Counted from the stretch's first letter, positions 7,639 through 16,039 are shown. The stretch: DNA of 33,086 bases from Desulfobacterales bacterium (GCA_029211065.1 JARGFK010000047.1:1-33086), one strand, 5' to 3'. Numbers and translations are program-made. The notes: generated by a model not told the origin, from the sequence alone.

Positions 7639-9879
7639 ATGGAAAAAGAGACCAGTTGCATAAATTCCAGAGCCATTCTGGATTATTTAAAACACCAACA
7701 GGTGGACGGATCCGCCGTTTGCCGGGGACTTGACCCTGAAATTGACAGCATCGAAGACCCTGAAGGTTTTTTAAGAGACCCCGACAACTGGATTTCCTGC
7801 GGCGTCATTTCAAAATTATATCGAAGAGCGGCAGCCGTTCTGAATGACGAAGACGCCGCTTATAAAATCGCCAGATATTCCGCGGAAAACATCTCTTTGG
7901 GGTATGTCCAGCGGATTATACTCAAGTCTTTCTGGTCGATCAAAAAAGCCCTCGAGCATGTCCAGAAGATCAATGATCAATTGAATCGCAGCAAAAAGAT
8001 AGAACTGGTCGAGCTTAAAAAAAACGAGGCGGTTATTCGCCTGCACTGGGCCGCAGGAATGGACGTATCCAAAGACATCTGTCGCTACAACCAGGGCGCC
8101 TATACCGCTCTTCCTTTGGTTTGGGGCGGAAGACCGATGACGGTAACTGAAAACTGCTGCCACTTCAGCGGCGCTTCCTACTGTGAATATCATTTAAAGT
8201 GGCTTTTCAGAAACAGCTTTAGCGAGGCTTTTTCCCGCCTTTACACCTCAAAGTCCGTTCTGCTGGAAACCATTGAGGAAATGAAGCGGGATAAAATCAC
8301 CATCGAGCAAAGAACCGAAAAACTGGCTGAAGTCAATCGGAAACTGCTCAGTGAGATCGCCGAACGGAAGCTGGCCCAGAAGTCCCTGCTGGAAAACCAG
8401 GAGAAATACCGTGATCTGGTTGAGAACATAAACGATGTCATTTACGAAATTGACGCCGTCGGGAAGATCCGTTATGTCAGCCCGGCCATAGAACCCCTTT
8501 TAGGCTATCACCCGCAAGAGTTCATCGGCAGGTCTTTTACGGATTTCCTCTACCGGGAGGACTTACCCCTTGTACAACAGCGCTTTCAAAAAGTTCTTGC
8601 CGAGCAAATCATGCCCATCGAGTTTCGGCTTTTAAGCAAGGCCGGCGAAGTCCGCTGGTTTCGCAGCTCCCATCGTCCGGCCTATAAAGCAAGCCGGGTT
8701 GTGGGCATACGCGGCGTGCTGTCGGATTTGACCGAATCAAAGCTGCTTCAATCCCAGCTGCAACAGGCCCAGAAAATGGAAGCGGTTGCAACCCTGGCCG
8801 GCGGCGTCGCCCATGACTTTAACAACATCCTGGGCATCATCGTGGGCAATACGGAATTGGCCATGGAGGATATTCCGCAATGGGGCCCGGCGCATCAGAA
8901 TATGGCTGAAATAATCAAAGCCTGCCTGCGGGCCAGAGACGTGGTCCGGCAGATACTCGCGTTCAGCCGGCGCACCGAATATGAAATGAAGCCGGTTCAA
9001 ATAACGCCCATTATCGAAGACGCTATTAAATTGATACGGGCCTCAATCCCGTCGACAATTGACATCCGCCTAAACCTGAACTGCGATAAGGCCGTTATTC
9101 TGGCAGATCCGACCCAGATCAATCAAATTCTTATAAACCTCTGCACCAATGCAGCTTATGCCATGAAAGCCAAAGGGGGCGTATTGCGGGTCGACCTGGA
9201 AGAACAGACCGATCCGGATCCGCATATGCTGACTCCGGGAAGATATGTCCGATTATCGGTCAGCGACACGGGCCATGGAATCCCCTCCTGGGACAGGGAC
9301 CGCATTTTTGATCCCTATTTTACAACCAAAGCGGTGGGGGAAGGCTCTGGGATGGGGCTTGCAGTCGTCCATGGGATTGTAAAAAACCATGGCGGTGCGG
9401 TGACGGTGGATTCCCGGCTTCAAGAAGGAACCACTTTCCACGTTTTTTTCCCGATTATCGAAGCGGCGCCCGAACCGGAGGTCAAAAAAACCGAACCGAT
9501 TCCCGGGGGGACCGAACGGATACTTTTCGTGGATGACGAAAAAGCAATTGTCGATACCACTGCAACCATGTTGGGGCGCCTGGGATATAAAGTCGATGCA
9601 AAGATGAGCAGCCGGGTGGCGCTGGAAGCCTTTCGCGCCAATCCGAACGGATTCGACATCGTCATCACCGACCAGACCATGCCCGATATTACGGGAGTTG
9701 AACTGACCCGGGAATTGCTGAAAATCCGTCCGGACATTCCCGTCATACTTTGTTCGGGTTACAGTGAAACCATTAATGCCGAAAACGCCCAAGCCATGGG
9801 CGTCGAGAAATTTCTCATGAAGCCGATCGTCATGAGTGAAATTGCCGAAATAATCCGAACGGCACTGAATGACCGTTAG
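7639..9879 (+). CDS. PAS-domain hybrid histidine kinase with C-terminal receiver
   Basis: This 746-residue cytoplasmic sensor has no transmembrane segment. Residues about 1-195 form an N-terminal domain ending in CCHFSGASYCEYHLKW, which resembles V4R/HNOB-like small-molecule binding modules (tentative). A coiled coil (about 205-255) leads to a PAS domain (about 256-370). The kinase core has the phosphoacceptor His392 in GGVAHDFNNIL, an N box near 500 (QILINLCTNAAYAM), DTGHGIP (about 543), FDPYFTTK (about 557) and GSGMGLAVVHG (about 569). A receiver domain (about 626-746) has acidic residues VDDE, phosphoacceptor Asp678 (VITDQTMP) and Lys728. No output-domain regulator is encoded nearby, so signalling probably passes through an unlinked partner. 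A separate transcription unit is likely. Confidence 0.92.
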   Translation: MEKETSCINSRAILDYLKHQQVDGSAVCRGLDPEIDSIEDPEGFLRDPDNWISCGVISKLYRRAAAVLNDEDAAYKIARYSAENISLGYVQRIILKSFWSIKKALEHVQKINDQLNRSKKIELVELKKNEAVIRLHWAAGMDVSKDICRYNQGAYTALPLVWGGRPMTVTENCCHFSGASYCEYHLKWLFRNSFSEAFSRLYTSKSVLLETIEEMKRDKITIEQRTEKLAEVNRKLLSEIAERKLAQKSLLENQEKYRDLVENINDVIYEIDAVGKIRYVSPAIEPLLGYHPQEFIGRSFTDFLYREDLPLVQQRFQKVLAEQIMPIEFRLLSKAGEVRWFRSSHRPAYKASRVVGIRGVLSDLTESKLLQSQLQQAQKMEAVATLAGGVAHDFNNILGIIVGNTELAMEDIPQWGPAHQNMAEIIKACLRARDVVRQILAFSRRTEYEMKPVQITPIIEDAIKLIRASIPSTIDIRLNLNCDKAVILADPTQINQILINLCTNAAYAMKAKGGVLRVDLEEQTDPDPHMLTPGRYVRLSVSDTGHGIPSWDRDRIFDPYFTTKAVGEGSGMGLAVVHGIVKNHGGAVTVDSRLQEGTTFHVFFPIIEAAPEPEVKKTEPIPGGTERILFVDDEKAIVDTTATMLGRLGYKVDAKMSSRVALEAFRANPNGFDIVITDQTMPDITGVELTRELLKIRPDIPVILCSGYSETINAENAQAMGVEKFLMKPIVMSEIAEIIRTALNDR

Positions 9880-9920
9880 GCCCTCTTTTTTTATGCACCC
9901 CGCCACCACAGGGATGATTG

Positions 9921-10925
9921 TCAACCTGCCTGGTCAATGGGAAAAATTTTCGGATAAATCTTAATTGCAATCAGACCGGCTATATACATTGATAATCCAA
10001 ACATTCCGGACACCCAGAACATTGAGGAGTGGAAATCTCCCATGGAATCCTGTATCAGCAGGGCAATTGTCATGGCAAGAGAGGCATTTCTCAACCCGGT
10101 TTCAAGGGAGATGGCCCTTGTCTGAAAATTGATGACCTTGAACGCAGCAGGCACTATTCCGCCTACAACCATCCCTGAAAACGTCAGCAAAAATACCATG
10201 GTGTAAAACCGGACGCCATGACGCTCCGTATCTGCAAACCCTTCAAGATTGCTTAAGACACCCGCAACAATCAGGAACAATAAAGCGATAATTCCCAGCA
10301 GGCTGAACACGGGTATAAGTTTTTTTGCCAGGGCTTCGTTAAGCTTTCTAAACAGCATGCCGATGCCAAGGGGGATGATTACCAGTACGATAATGGTCAG
10401 CGCAATGGTGTTTGTCGGCACTTTTACATCAGGGATATTTCGGCAGTATACATTTAAAAGCAGAGGGACAAAAAATATGGAAAGCACCGTGGACAGGGAT
10501 GTCAGGGAAACCGAAAGGGCCACATCCCCCTTTGCATAGTGGGTCATTAAATTTGAGGTAACCCCGCCGGGTGAGGCCGTTATTAATATCATGCCCACAT
10601 AAATATAGGGGTAGTTTTCGTGAAAACCCATTAAATAACCCAGGGCAGCAGCAATCAGGGGCATGACCCCAAACTGAAGGATTTCTCCGATAATAATCCC
10701 CCTGGGCTTTGAGATCAGCACGGTAAAATCCTTGCCGGTTAACGTAAGCCCCATGCCGACCATAACGAGAAAAAGCATCAGAATAATCATCAGCTTAAAC
10801 ACCTTGTCAAATACCGATTGTACCGGAGGCGTTATAAACTGTGCAAACTGATAATTTTTGTCCCCGATTTTTAAATTGAGCACCTTTATGTTGAAATCCA
10901 GTTTGCTCTCTATGTGTTTTTTCAA
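9921..10925 (-). CDS. bile acid:sodium symporter family (SBF/BASS) transporter
   Basis: This 334-residue inner-membrane protein has nine to ten hydrophobic segments. It contains the SBF-family signatures ITASPGGVTSNLMTHYAKGD (about 117-136) and ETGLRNASLAMTIALL toward the C terminus, regions that line the Na+ and substrate sites in characterised homologues. Family members co-transport Na+ with bile acids, pyruvate, pantothenate or other organic anions; the substrate here is unknown. A 35-residue hydrophilic N-terminal extension precedes the first membrane segment. The TTG start overlaps the stop of the upstream small secreted protein (TTGA), indicating translational coupling. The genes beyond that encode a sugar-acid-type enolase-superfamily enzyme, so uptake of an organic acid is a reasonable inference. 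Confidence 0.85.
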   Translation of the reverse strand: MKKHIESKLDFNIKVLNLKIGDKNYQFAQFITPPVQSVFDKVFKLMIILMLFLVMVGMGLTLTGKDFTVLISKPRGIIIGEILQFGVMPLIAAALGYLMGFHENYPYIYVGMILITASPGGVTSNLMTHYAKGDVALSVSLTSLSTVLSIFFVPLLLNVYCRNIPDVKVPTNTIALTIIVLVIIPLGIGMLFRKLNEALAKKLIPVFSLLGIIALLFLIVAGVLSNLEGFADTERHGVRFYTMVFLLTFSGMVVGGIVPAAFKVINFQTRAISLETGLRNASLAMTIALLIQDSMGDFHSSMFWVSGMFGLSMYIAGLIAIKIYPKIFPIDQAG

Positions 10926-11302
10926 ATTTCGGTAAACAGGATCCTTCCGATCCGGTATGGTGAGGATGATAATTCTGCCTTGGGTGCTTCTGACAAAAAA
11001 AGGAGGGTCTGGTCGGCGCTTCCTTTTTTTACGGAAGCTAAAAATCTTAAATGCCCCTTAAACTCAACCGTCGGGGCATTGTTCCAGTCAAGCGTTCTGG
11101 GATCCGTGTTCAATTTCTCGATAAGGTTGCTATTTCCACTCTTGGCAATGGCGGACAGGTGTTTATAAAATGCTTCTCCTGAGGTTTCATCCGCAGCAGC
11201 CATTGGGCAGAAAACAAGAAGATATATCAAAACCGACAAGATAACCCGGGGCAGCTCCCGGCTTAAAACCCTTTTTATTTGCGTAAACGCCTTAAAAGTC
11301 AA
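10922..11302 (-). CDS. small secreted protein of unknown function
   Basis: This is a 126-residue protein if started at the TTG at 11302, which is preceded at 5 nt by an excellent ribosome binding site (GGGAGG at 11308-11313). A frame open further upstream to 11434 would place the signal peptide internally. The chosen start gives a basic region, a hydrophobic stretch (VILSVLIYLLVF) and a signal-peptidase-like AMAAA-DE site. The mature part is short and mixed, with no motif that I recognise. Its 4-nt overlap with the symporter suggests that the two work together, for example as a periplasmic accessory. This is not one of the known TRAP or ABC binding-protein folds, because it is too small. Confidence 0.55.
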   Translation of the reverse strand: MTFKAFTQIKRVLSRELPRVILSVLIYLLVFCPMAAADETSGEAFYKHLSAIAKSGNSNLIEKLNTDPRTLDWNNAPTVEFKGHLRFLASVKKGSADQTLLFLSEAPKAELSSSPYRIGRILFTEI

Positions 11303-11442
11303 TTCCACCTCCCATATGCTGTTGGAAATTCCGTCCACTTCCCTGTTCACCGGGGGGCCACAAATTATGATTTTCACATCTGCAGTATTTAACCCGATAT
11401 GCTTACCCCAAGCAATAAAATAAAGTTCTTCCAAAAAAATGA

Positions 11443-12798
11443 TTAAAATGGCGGTTCCGGTATGGCAAATTGCGCTTTTGCGGTCCGTTCATGCTGTTCC
11501 TGTTTTTTCTTCTTCAGATACATCGTCTGCTTTAAGCCGCGGTCCAGCAACGTATGATAAGCTATGGATGCGGCCGTCCCGCGAAAGATGCGCTTGCCAA
11601 AACGTCGTATGACATCCCAATCGATTTCTATGCCCAATCCCGGGGCGTCCGGGATTTTTATACGCCCTTCCTTATCAGGCTTAAAACCTCCTTTGATAAA
11701 GCGGGCCCAGTATTCCGGTTTCCAGTTGCCTTCCAGGGGGTATTCAAGCAGGCTGCGTTCATTGGACGGCAAAATTCCCACAAGCTGCAATGCCACGGCA
11801 AACCCCAATCCCGTTGTCCAGGTATGCGGACAATATTTGATCTTTTGAGAATCGTTTTTATTCTCCTGGTTGCGCCTTTGGATTTCACGGATTAACCAGT
11901 AAACGATGGAGATGCCGCCGGCGTAGGTGCCGCCGGCCATCACAGCGTCCGGTTGATAGATATCCAGGCTGCCGATGTCCAGCATGGCTTTAAAATCGCG
12001 CCAGGTCGAGTTTATCTCTCCCCCGGCAATGGGTGTTTTTGTATTTTTTCGAAGCTCGGCCAAAGCTTCAAAATTGCCCCGGTTCAGAGGCTCCTCCAGC
12101 CATTTTACGTTGTACTGCTCGATGCCCCGGGCGAATTTCAGCGCAAATCCCAAATCCCATTTCGGCGTTTCGTCAAAAAGATCCACCGGCCATCCCTGGT
12201 TGGCATCCACCATCAGGTCCAGCTTTTCGCCGGCAGCGTCCCGGGCGGCTCCGACAAAATCGACCATAGCTGCAAGCTCTCGGCTCTTGACGCGCAGCTT
12301 CAAGCCTCTATACCCGCCTTCAATCGCCTGCTTAGTGATTTCTCGGATCTTTGCCGGGTCATGGTTGTGGGTTGAACCTGTGGATACGTACGGATAAACA
12401 AACCCGCCGGTCCCCCCCAGAATTTTCCACAACGGTTCGCCCCTGGCCTTTCCGATGATGTCCCAGAAAGCCGCATCAATCCAGCCGTTGCGCATGCCGA
12501 TATAGGAAAACTCCTGGATGCGCTGGTTGACCAGTTGAATGTCCAGCGGATTGATGCCCATCAGGTAGTTTCCCATGATCGACCCTAACCCCTTTCGTTC
12601 GGGTCCCATCCCGGGCATAGCCGCATATCCCTCAATGCCCTGATCCGTGCCCAGTTTAAGCAAATAAAAGCGCATTTCGGATTGTCGAAACCCCGGAATC
12701 CAGCTGGGCGTAAAATACGCGGGTTCTGCGAAAAATCCCGGTTTTTTTTCTTCCAACGGTATCTTGACGTAATACAATTCGATGCGGTTGATTTTCAT
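11443..12798 (-). CDS. mandelate racemase/muconate lactonizing enzyme family protein
   Basis: This 451-residue enolase-superfamily enzyme follows the MR/MLE plan: an N-terminal capping domain (about 1-130), then a TIM barrel. General acid/base candidates are Lys167 and the following basic residues in GLKLRVKS. Metal ligands are Asp198 (LMVDANQGW), Glu235/Glu236 (WLEEP) and Glu261 (IAGGE). His325 in CPHTW sits at the position of the barrel-7 base. Relatives racemise, epimerise or dehydrate sugar acids and other alpha-proton carboxylates; the substrate is not readable here. The C-terminal tail of about 50 residues beyond the barrel is basic and unusually long. AGAGGT ahead of the ATG supports the start. 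Two cupin genes lie upstream on the same strand and the symporter unit downstream, suggesting a small carboxylate-catabolic cassette. Confidence 0.87.
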   Translation of the reverse strand: MKINRIELYYVKIPLEEKKPGFFAEPAYFTPSWIPGFRQSEMRFYLLKLGTDQGIEGYAAMPGMGPERKGLGSIMGNYLMGINPLDIQLVNQRIQEFSYIGMRNGWIDAAFWDIIGKARGEPLWKILGGTGGFVYPYVSTGSTHNHDPAKIREITKQAIEGGYRGLKLRVKSRELAAMVDFVGAARDAAGEKLDLMVDANQGWPVDLFDETPKWDLGFALKFARGIEQYNVKWLEEPLNRGNFEALAELRKNTKTPIAGGEINSTWRDFKAMLDIGSLDIYQPDAVMAGGTYAGGISIVYWLIREIQRRNQENKNDSQKIKYCPHTWTTGLGFAVALQLVGILPSNERSLLEYPLEGNWKPEYWARFIKGGFKPDKEGRIKIPDAPGLGIEIDWDVIRRFGKRIFRGTAASIAYHTLLDRGLKQTMYLKKKKQEQHERTAKAQFAIPEPPF

Positions 12799-12867
12799 GG
12801 TTTTTACCTCTGATATTTAGGGTTGTCGGGCCGGGGTCGCCCGGGCCTCGCACAAAGGTTCCCTTTT

Positions 12868-13233
12868 TTACGCCTCATCTCTATGGACCGAGTCAGGTGA
12901 AAATGCGGGCAGACAGACGGCTATATACTCAGCGCCATCAGCATCAGGCGTGCTGTACTGGACCCACTCATTGGCTTCGACAATGGCTGCTTCACCCGCA
13001 TGGAGGTCCAATGCTTGTATTTTCGTTTTAACGCGCAGCATTCCTTTTAAAACAACAGTGTATTCATCAAATTCCGGCTTCTGGCCCGGCTCTTCCCATC
13101 CTGCAGGACTCACCATGCGGGCGATACTCACGTTTGTTGTCCGGGAATTTACCCGCCCGATGTATTCCTCTATTATCTTTGGTTTGTTGCCGGCAGCTTT
13201 AATGACAGTAGGCTTCCTGATTTTTAATACCAT
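12868..13233 (-). CDS. small cupin-fold protein (first of two)
   Basis: This 121-residue single-domain cupin is started at the ATG at 13233, because AAGGA lies 8 nt upstream; a longer frame to 13284 lacks that signal. The cupin core is visible in FDEYTVVLKGMLRVKTKIQALDLHAGEAAIVEANEWVQY (split here across the two conserved motifs, about 70-108). The usual first-motif HxH pair is absent: PEFDEY stands where metal-binding cupins have HxH, so this copy may not bind metal. EutQ-like and sugar-binding cupins are alternatives. It lies between the other cupin and the enolase-superfamily gene on one strand, and probably belongs to the same cassette. Confidence 0.72.
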   Translation of the reverse strand: MVLKIRKPTVIKAAGNKPKIIEEYIGRVNSRTTNVSIARMVSPAGWEEPGQKPEFDEYTVVLKGMLRVKTKIQALDLHAGEAAIVEANEWVQYSTPDADGAEYIAVCLPAFSPDSVHRDEA

Positions 13234-13347
13234 TATTTTAGTCCTTGTTTTTGATATGACGGCCGGTATGAGCAGTGCAACCAAGGTCGTTAAATTTTAG
13301 TGGCTTTTGTGTCGGGATCGGGTCTGCTCTTCGACCCTGTTTTTCAT

Positions 13348-13659
13348 TCAGGGTTGTTTCAGGGATATATCCAAAACCTTTGCGGGTTTATCGAAGGTCT
13401 TCCAGCCATGTCTCTCGCCTTTAGGTATAAAATAGCACGCATGGGCATTCAGCAATCGGCGCTCTTGACCGACGAACATCTCAATCGGGCCTTCTATGAC
13501 CATGCCGCACTGGTCAAAGGGATGTTCGTGTCCCGTATCTTCCTTTTCGGGGTCTATCTGCATGCAGACCATGATCAGGTTTTCCCCGATTTCCGCCTTG
13601 CTCATGATCCCCGGCCTGAACGCTTCCAGTTTGAGGCTGTCTAAATTCCAAAAAGCCAT
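13348..13659 (-). CDS. small cupin-fold protein (second of two)
   Basis: This 103-residue cupin has a recognisable first motif, GHEHPFDQCGMVIEG (about 43-57), supplying His, His and Glu ligands. The second motif, YFIPKGERHGWKTF (about 76-89), supplies the fourth ligand, His84. It should therefore bind a divalent metal. Single-domain cupins of this type act as isomerases, lyases or sensors of small carboxylates or sugars. GAAGG 6 nt before the ATG supports the start. It is the first gene of a minus-strand run with the other cupin and the enolase-superfamily enzyme. The pairing of a metal-competent and a metal-deficient cupin is notable. Confidence 0.75.
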   Translation of the reverse strand: MAFWNLDSLKLEAFRPGIMSKAEIGENLIMVCMQIDPEKEDTGHEHPFDQCGMVIEGPIEMFVGQERRLLNAHACYFIPKGERHGWKTFDKPAKVLDISLKQP

Positions 13660-13929
13660 ATATGCCTTCTTTCATTTTTTCCGTTAAATGAATTTGAATA
13701 TTGACTTGGGAATAACGCCGGCAAAGTCAATGAAAATGTAAAGCTTGTTTTTACTCTCTATTCCATTTTTTTGCATGATAGAAGTCATTTCAAAGCCTTG
13801 GATCAGGCCTGAGAGCAAGGCGCAAGCCGATGAAAAAGCGCAGCAACCATGTTGGGGTTGTGAGCATTTTGAAGAGGTTTGCAACGCGGCTATCAGGCCT
13901 CAGACGGGGTTTTGAAACGACTTCAAGGC
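13660..13929. other. gene-free stretch containing a MITE-like repeat
   Basis: No supported gene. A 66-codon open frame here lies across the repeat at 13787-13918 and has no ribosome binding site or recognisable similarity. The repeat is listed separately. Confidence 0.5.
13787..13918. repeat. 132-bp element with terminal inverted repeats (MITE-like)
   Basis: The left end at 13787-13816 and the reverse complement of the right end at 13889-13918 match at roughly three quarters of about 29 positions (for example TTTCAAA and AGGCCTGA are shared). The interior is GC-richer than the flanks and codes for nothing. The size, imperfect terminal inverted repeats and intergenic position fit a non-autonomous mobile element. 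A diverged partial relative lies at 21792-21850. Confidence 0.5.
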
Positions 13930-15054
13930 TTATATCCTCATTTGACCTTTAGCCCGCCGTATCTCCTCTTTTACAAGCTCGCTGGTTTCATCAATAAGCT
14001 CTTTTAAAGCCGTCAGCGCTTCCGGCCCGCCGATACGGCCGATGGCCCACACCGCCATTGCGCGCACACGCTCATCCGTATTCTCTTTGAAGGCACGGAC
14101 GAGATCTGCAATATATTTTTCGTCGCGGCTGTTTCCCATCACCCGCGCCACGTTCATCTTCCAGCGCCATATGTCTTGATAGGACATATAGAACATGTGG
14201 GGCCATATTTTAGCTTCAAAATATTCCCGGTCCATGTGCAGCAGGCGTGACAGCTCAAAGTAGTCCGCCTTTGCGGCAACTTTTTCATTGATGGGAAGAT
14301 CCATTGCGAGCCAGGGCTGGTTTCGCGGGCAGACATTCTGGCACCTGTCGCAACCATATACAAACATGCCCATGGGTTCCCTTAATTCCAAAGGGGTTGT
14401 GCCTTCGCCAAAATAGGTGAGATAGGATATGCATTTGCGCGGATCTATCCGGCTGTTTCCCGTTAATGCCTTTGTCGGACAGGCCGCAATGCAGGTGTTT
14501 CGGCACCAGTCCGGACAGCCTATTTCCATGGTCGGCACGCCGGGTTCAAACGCCTCGTCGATAACGACGGCAATGGGAAGGGTCCAGGATCCCCCCCGGG
14601 CCGCCTTGTTGGAATAGAACAGGCAGTTTTTCCCAAAGGTGCCCATCCCCGCACGAGCCGCAGCCACCCGGTGCGGCAAATTGAACGGCACCTTCGAATC
14701 GATGCCGTTATCCCGCAGAAATGATCGGAACGCTTTGATCCGCCGGCTCAGTCCATCCCGGGTCACCCGGTCATCATCGAGGTAGCAGCGCCCGAAGTTC
14801 CCTTCCATGGAACGCGGGTAGGACTTTCTGAAATAGACCTCCATGAGGACGATAATCGTTTTTGCATTCGGCAGGATTGTTTTGGGGTCTGTACCGTTTA
14901 ACAGCTCAAGACCGACAGCCTCAGCCCATTCATACGCTTCACGCCTGTCCAGGAGCAACTGCTTATGCTCCGGGAACGGATCGGCCGTTGTAAAGCCGAC
15001 GTCTTCGAAGCCATTCTCATGGGCTGCCTTGATAATATCCGATTTGGTTATCAT
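13930..15054 (-). CDS. QueG-like 4Fe-4S double-cluster protein with C-terminal HEAT region
   Basis: This 374-residue protein is related to epoxyqueuosine reductase and to cobalamin-binding reductive-dehalogenase-like proteins. The catalytic-type domain (about 1-170) includes RAGMGTFGKNCLFYS, the conserved QueG-like segment. The first iron-sulfur motif is Cys180, Cys184, Cys188 and Cys192, spaced CxxxCxxxCxxxC, instead of the usual CxxCxxCxxxC; the second uses Cys208, Cys235, Cys238 and Cys242 (GCDRCQNVCP). Two HEAT-like helices (about 310-365) follow, as in some QueG proteins. The substrate may be a tRNA queuosine precursor or another compound. It stands alone on the minus strand, and a weak AAGAG precedes the ATG. 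True QueG function is uncertain because of the altered spacing and the isolated position. Confidence 0.78.
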   Translation of the reverse strand: MITKSDIIKAAHENGFEDVGFTTADPFPEHKQLLLDRREAYEWAEAVGLELLNGTDPKTILPNAKTIIVLMEVYFRKSYPRSMEGNFGRCYLDDDRVTRDGLSRRIKAFRSFLRDNGIDSKVPFNLPHRVAAARAGMGTFGKNCLFYSNKAARGGSWTLPIAVVIDEAFEPGVPTMEIGCPDWCRNTCIAACPTKALTGNSRIDPRKCISYLTYFGEGTTPLELREPMGMFVYGCDRCQNVCPRNQPWLAMDLPINEKVAAKADYFELSRLLHMDREYFEAKIWPHMFYMSYQDIWRWKMNVARVMGNSRDEKYIADLVRAFKENTDERVRAMAVWAIGRIGGPEALTALKELIDETSELVKEEIRRAKGQMRI

Positions 15055-15103
15055 TTTATTCTCTTGATGTGTTTGGTTTTGGCTTTTCGCTTTTGTTAGA
15101 ATC

Positions 15104-15127
15104 TTATAAGAGTCAAGAACAGGCCTC
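15104..15127. repeat. short dispersed repeat related to 84-112
   Basis: ATAAGAGTCAAGAACAGGCC on the plus strand matches the minus strand of 84-112 with a couple of substitutions. It sits in the AT-rich gap upstream of the QueG-like gene. Confidence 0.4.
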
Positions 15128-15411
15128 CTTATTCAGACGGCGTGGGCAGCGCGAATGAATAGTTGTTTAATTATTTAAGAACGTCCAATTGTCACAACAA
15201 TTATTATTTTCAATTCTCGTCAAATAAGACAATATGGGTATAAAATTCAGCGCTAATAAATATGGCAAGACAGGTTTAGGTAAGAATAACGGATTTATAG
15301 AATACAACCGGTTCAAAATCAAGGATGTTTTGACCTTGGGAGCTTGATCTGATAGATATGCAAGGAACAGGTTTAAGCTAATGTGACTTTTCGCAACTGT
15401 GGAACAATACA

Positions 15412-15446
15412 TTTATCAGAATCCTCCTCTCAAGGATTCTGATAAA
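15412..15446. repeat. 14-bp perfect inverted repeat (strong hairpin)
   Basis: TTTATCAGAATCCT (15412-15425) is the exact reverse complement of AGGATTCTGATAAA (15433-15446), with a 7-nt loop. No T-run follows on either strand, so it does not look like a simple terminator. It could be a protein-binding palindrome or a repeat end. Confidence 0.6.
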
Positions 15447-15546
15447 AAAACTCCGTGTCTCCGTGGCCTCTGTGAGAAGTTTAAGAAAGGTTATTCATTA
15501 CCTTGGAACCTGAACTTGAGAAACACAATTTACATTAAAGGAACCT

Positions 15547-15876
15547 ATGCAGCTCAAAAAATTTGCCAAAAAATTAGAGTCTCTCCGTATTCACGAGAAA
15601 CGAAGCCTTACGGAAAAATTAATTGATATCGTCTTTTACAGCGAGGACATAAAACTGTGGACCAAGATCTTTGAGGCTGAGTTTGGCCCGCCCATCAAGA
15701 AAAAGGGTGATCCGCTGCCCGAGGACGAGCAGCACTGGATCAGCGATACCGGCGGGATTTGGGAAGACCAAACCCTTTATGGGAATATAATTGACAACGG
15801 GGTCGCCATCGCCAAATTTCAGCCATGGCAGGATGGAAAGCACATTACCCTTAAAATGATGGTATTAAAAAAATAA
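15547..15876 (+). CDS. hypothetical protein, 109 aa
   Basis: A good ribosome binding site (AAGGA, 4 nt before the ATG) and a balanced composition support a real gene. The protein is soluble and mixed alpha/beta. It starts with a basic helix (MQLKKFAKKLESL) and has a Trp- and Gly-rich middle (HWISDTGGIWED) and a basic tail. There is no signal peptide, membrane segment or family motif that I recognise. It stands alone between the QueG-like gene and the toxin-antitoxin pair, with AT-rich flanks, so recent acquisition is possible. Confidence 0.6.
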   Translation: MQLKKFAKKLESLRIHEKRSLTEKLIDIVFYSEDIKLWTKIFEAEFGPPIKKKGDPLPEDEQHWISDTGGIWEDQTLYGNIIDNGVAIAKFQPWQDGKHITLKMMVLKK

Positions 15877-16039
15877 GGACCACCATAGTGGCCCTGGGTT
15901 CAAGGAGTCAAGGACTCAGGGGTTCAAGTGTATGAAAATAAGCTGTTAAGCTGATACACAGAAAGAAATGGAACCGGGGATCTATAAGGAAAACCTACCA
16001 GAACTTCAGTAAGTCATCGAGGGGTTGATAGGTTTAGGA

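Larger units (their letters stand above)
15055..15546. other. gene-poor AT-rich intergenic region with repeats
   Basis: No supported gene. It contains a short repeat shared with the left edge (15104-15127), a 14-bp perfect hairpin (15412-15446) and a stretch reading CTCCGTGTCTCCGTGGCCTC at about 15450-15469, a kind of low-complexity sequence seen dispersed in environmental bacterial genomes. Short open frames here lack ribosome binding sites and recognisable sequence. Confidence 0.5.

Noticed and set aside
13684-13884. 66-codon frame between cupin and QueG-like genes
   Set aside because: It runs through the MITE-like repeat, has no ribosome binding site and shows no recognisable protein features.
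15399-15626. 75-codon frame before the 109-aa hypothetical gene
   Set aside because: It begins at the 14-bp hairpin, overlaps the better-supported gene at 15547 and lacks a ribosome binding site.
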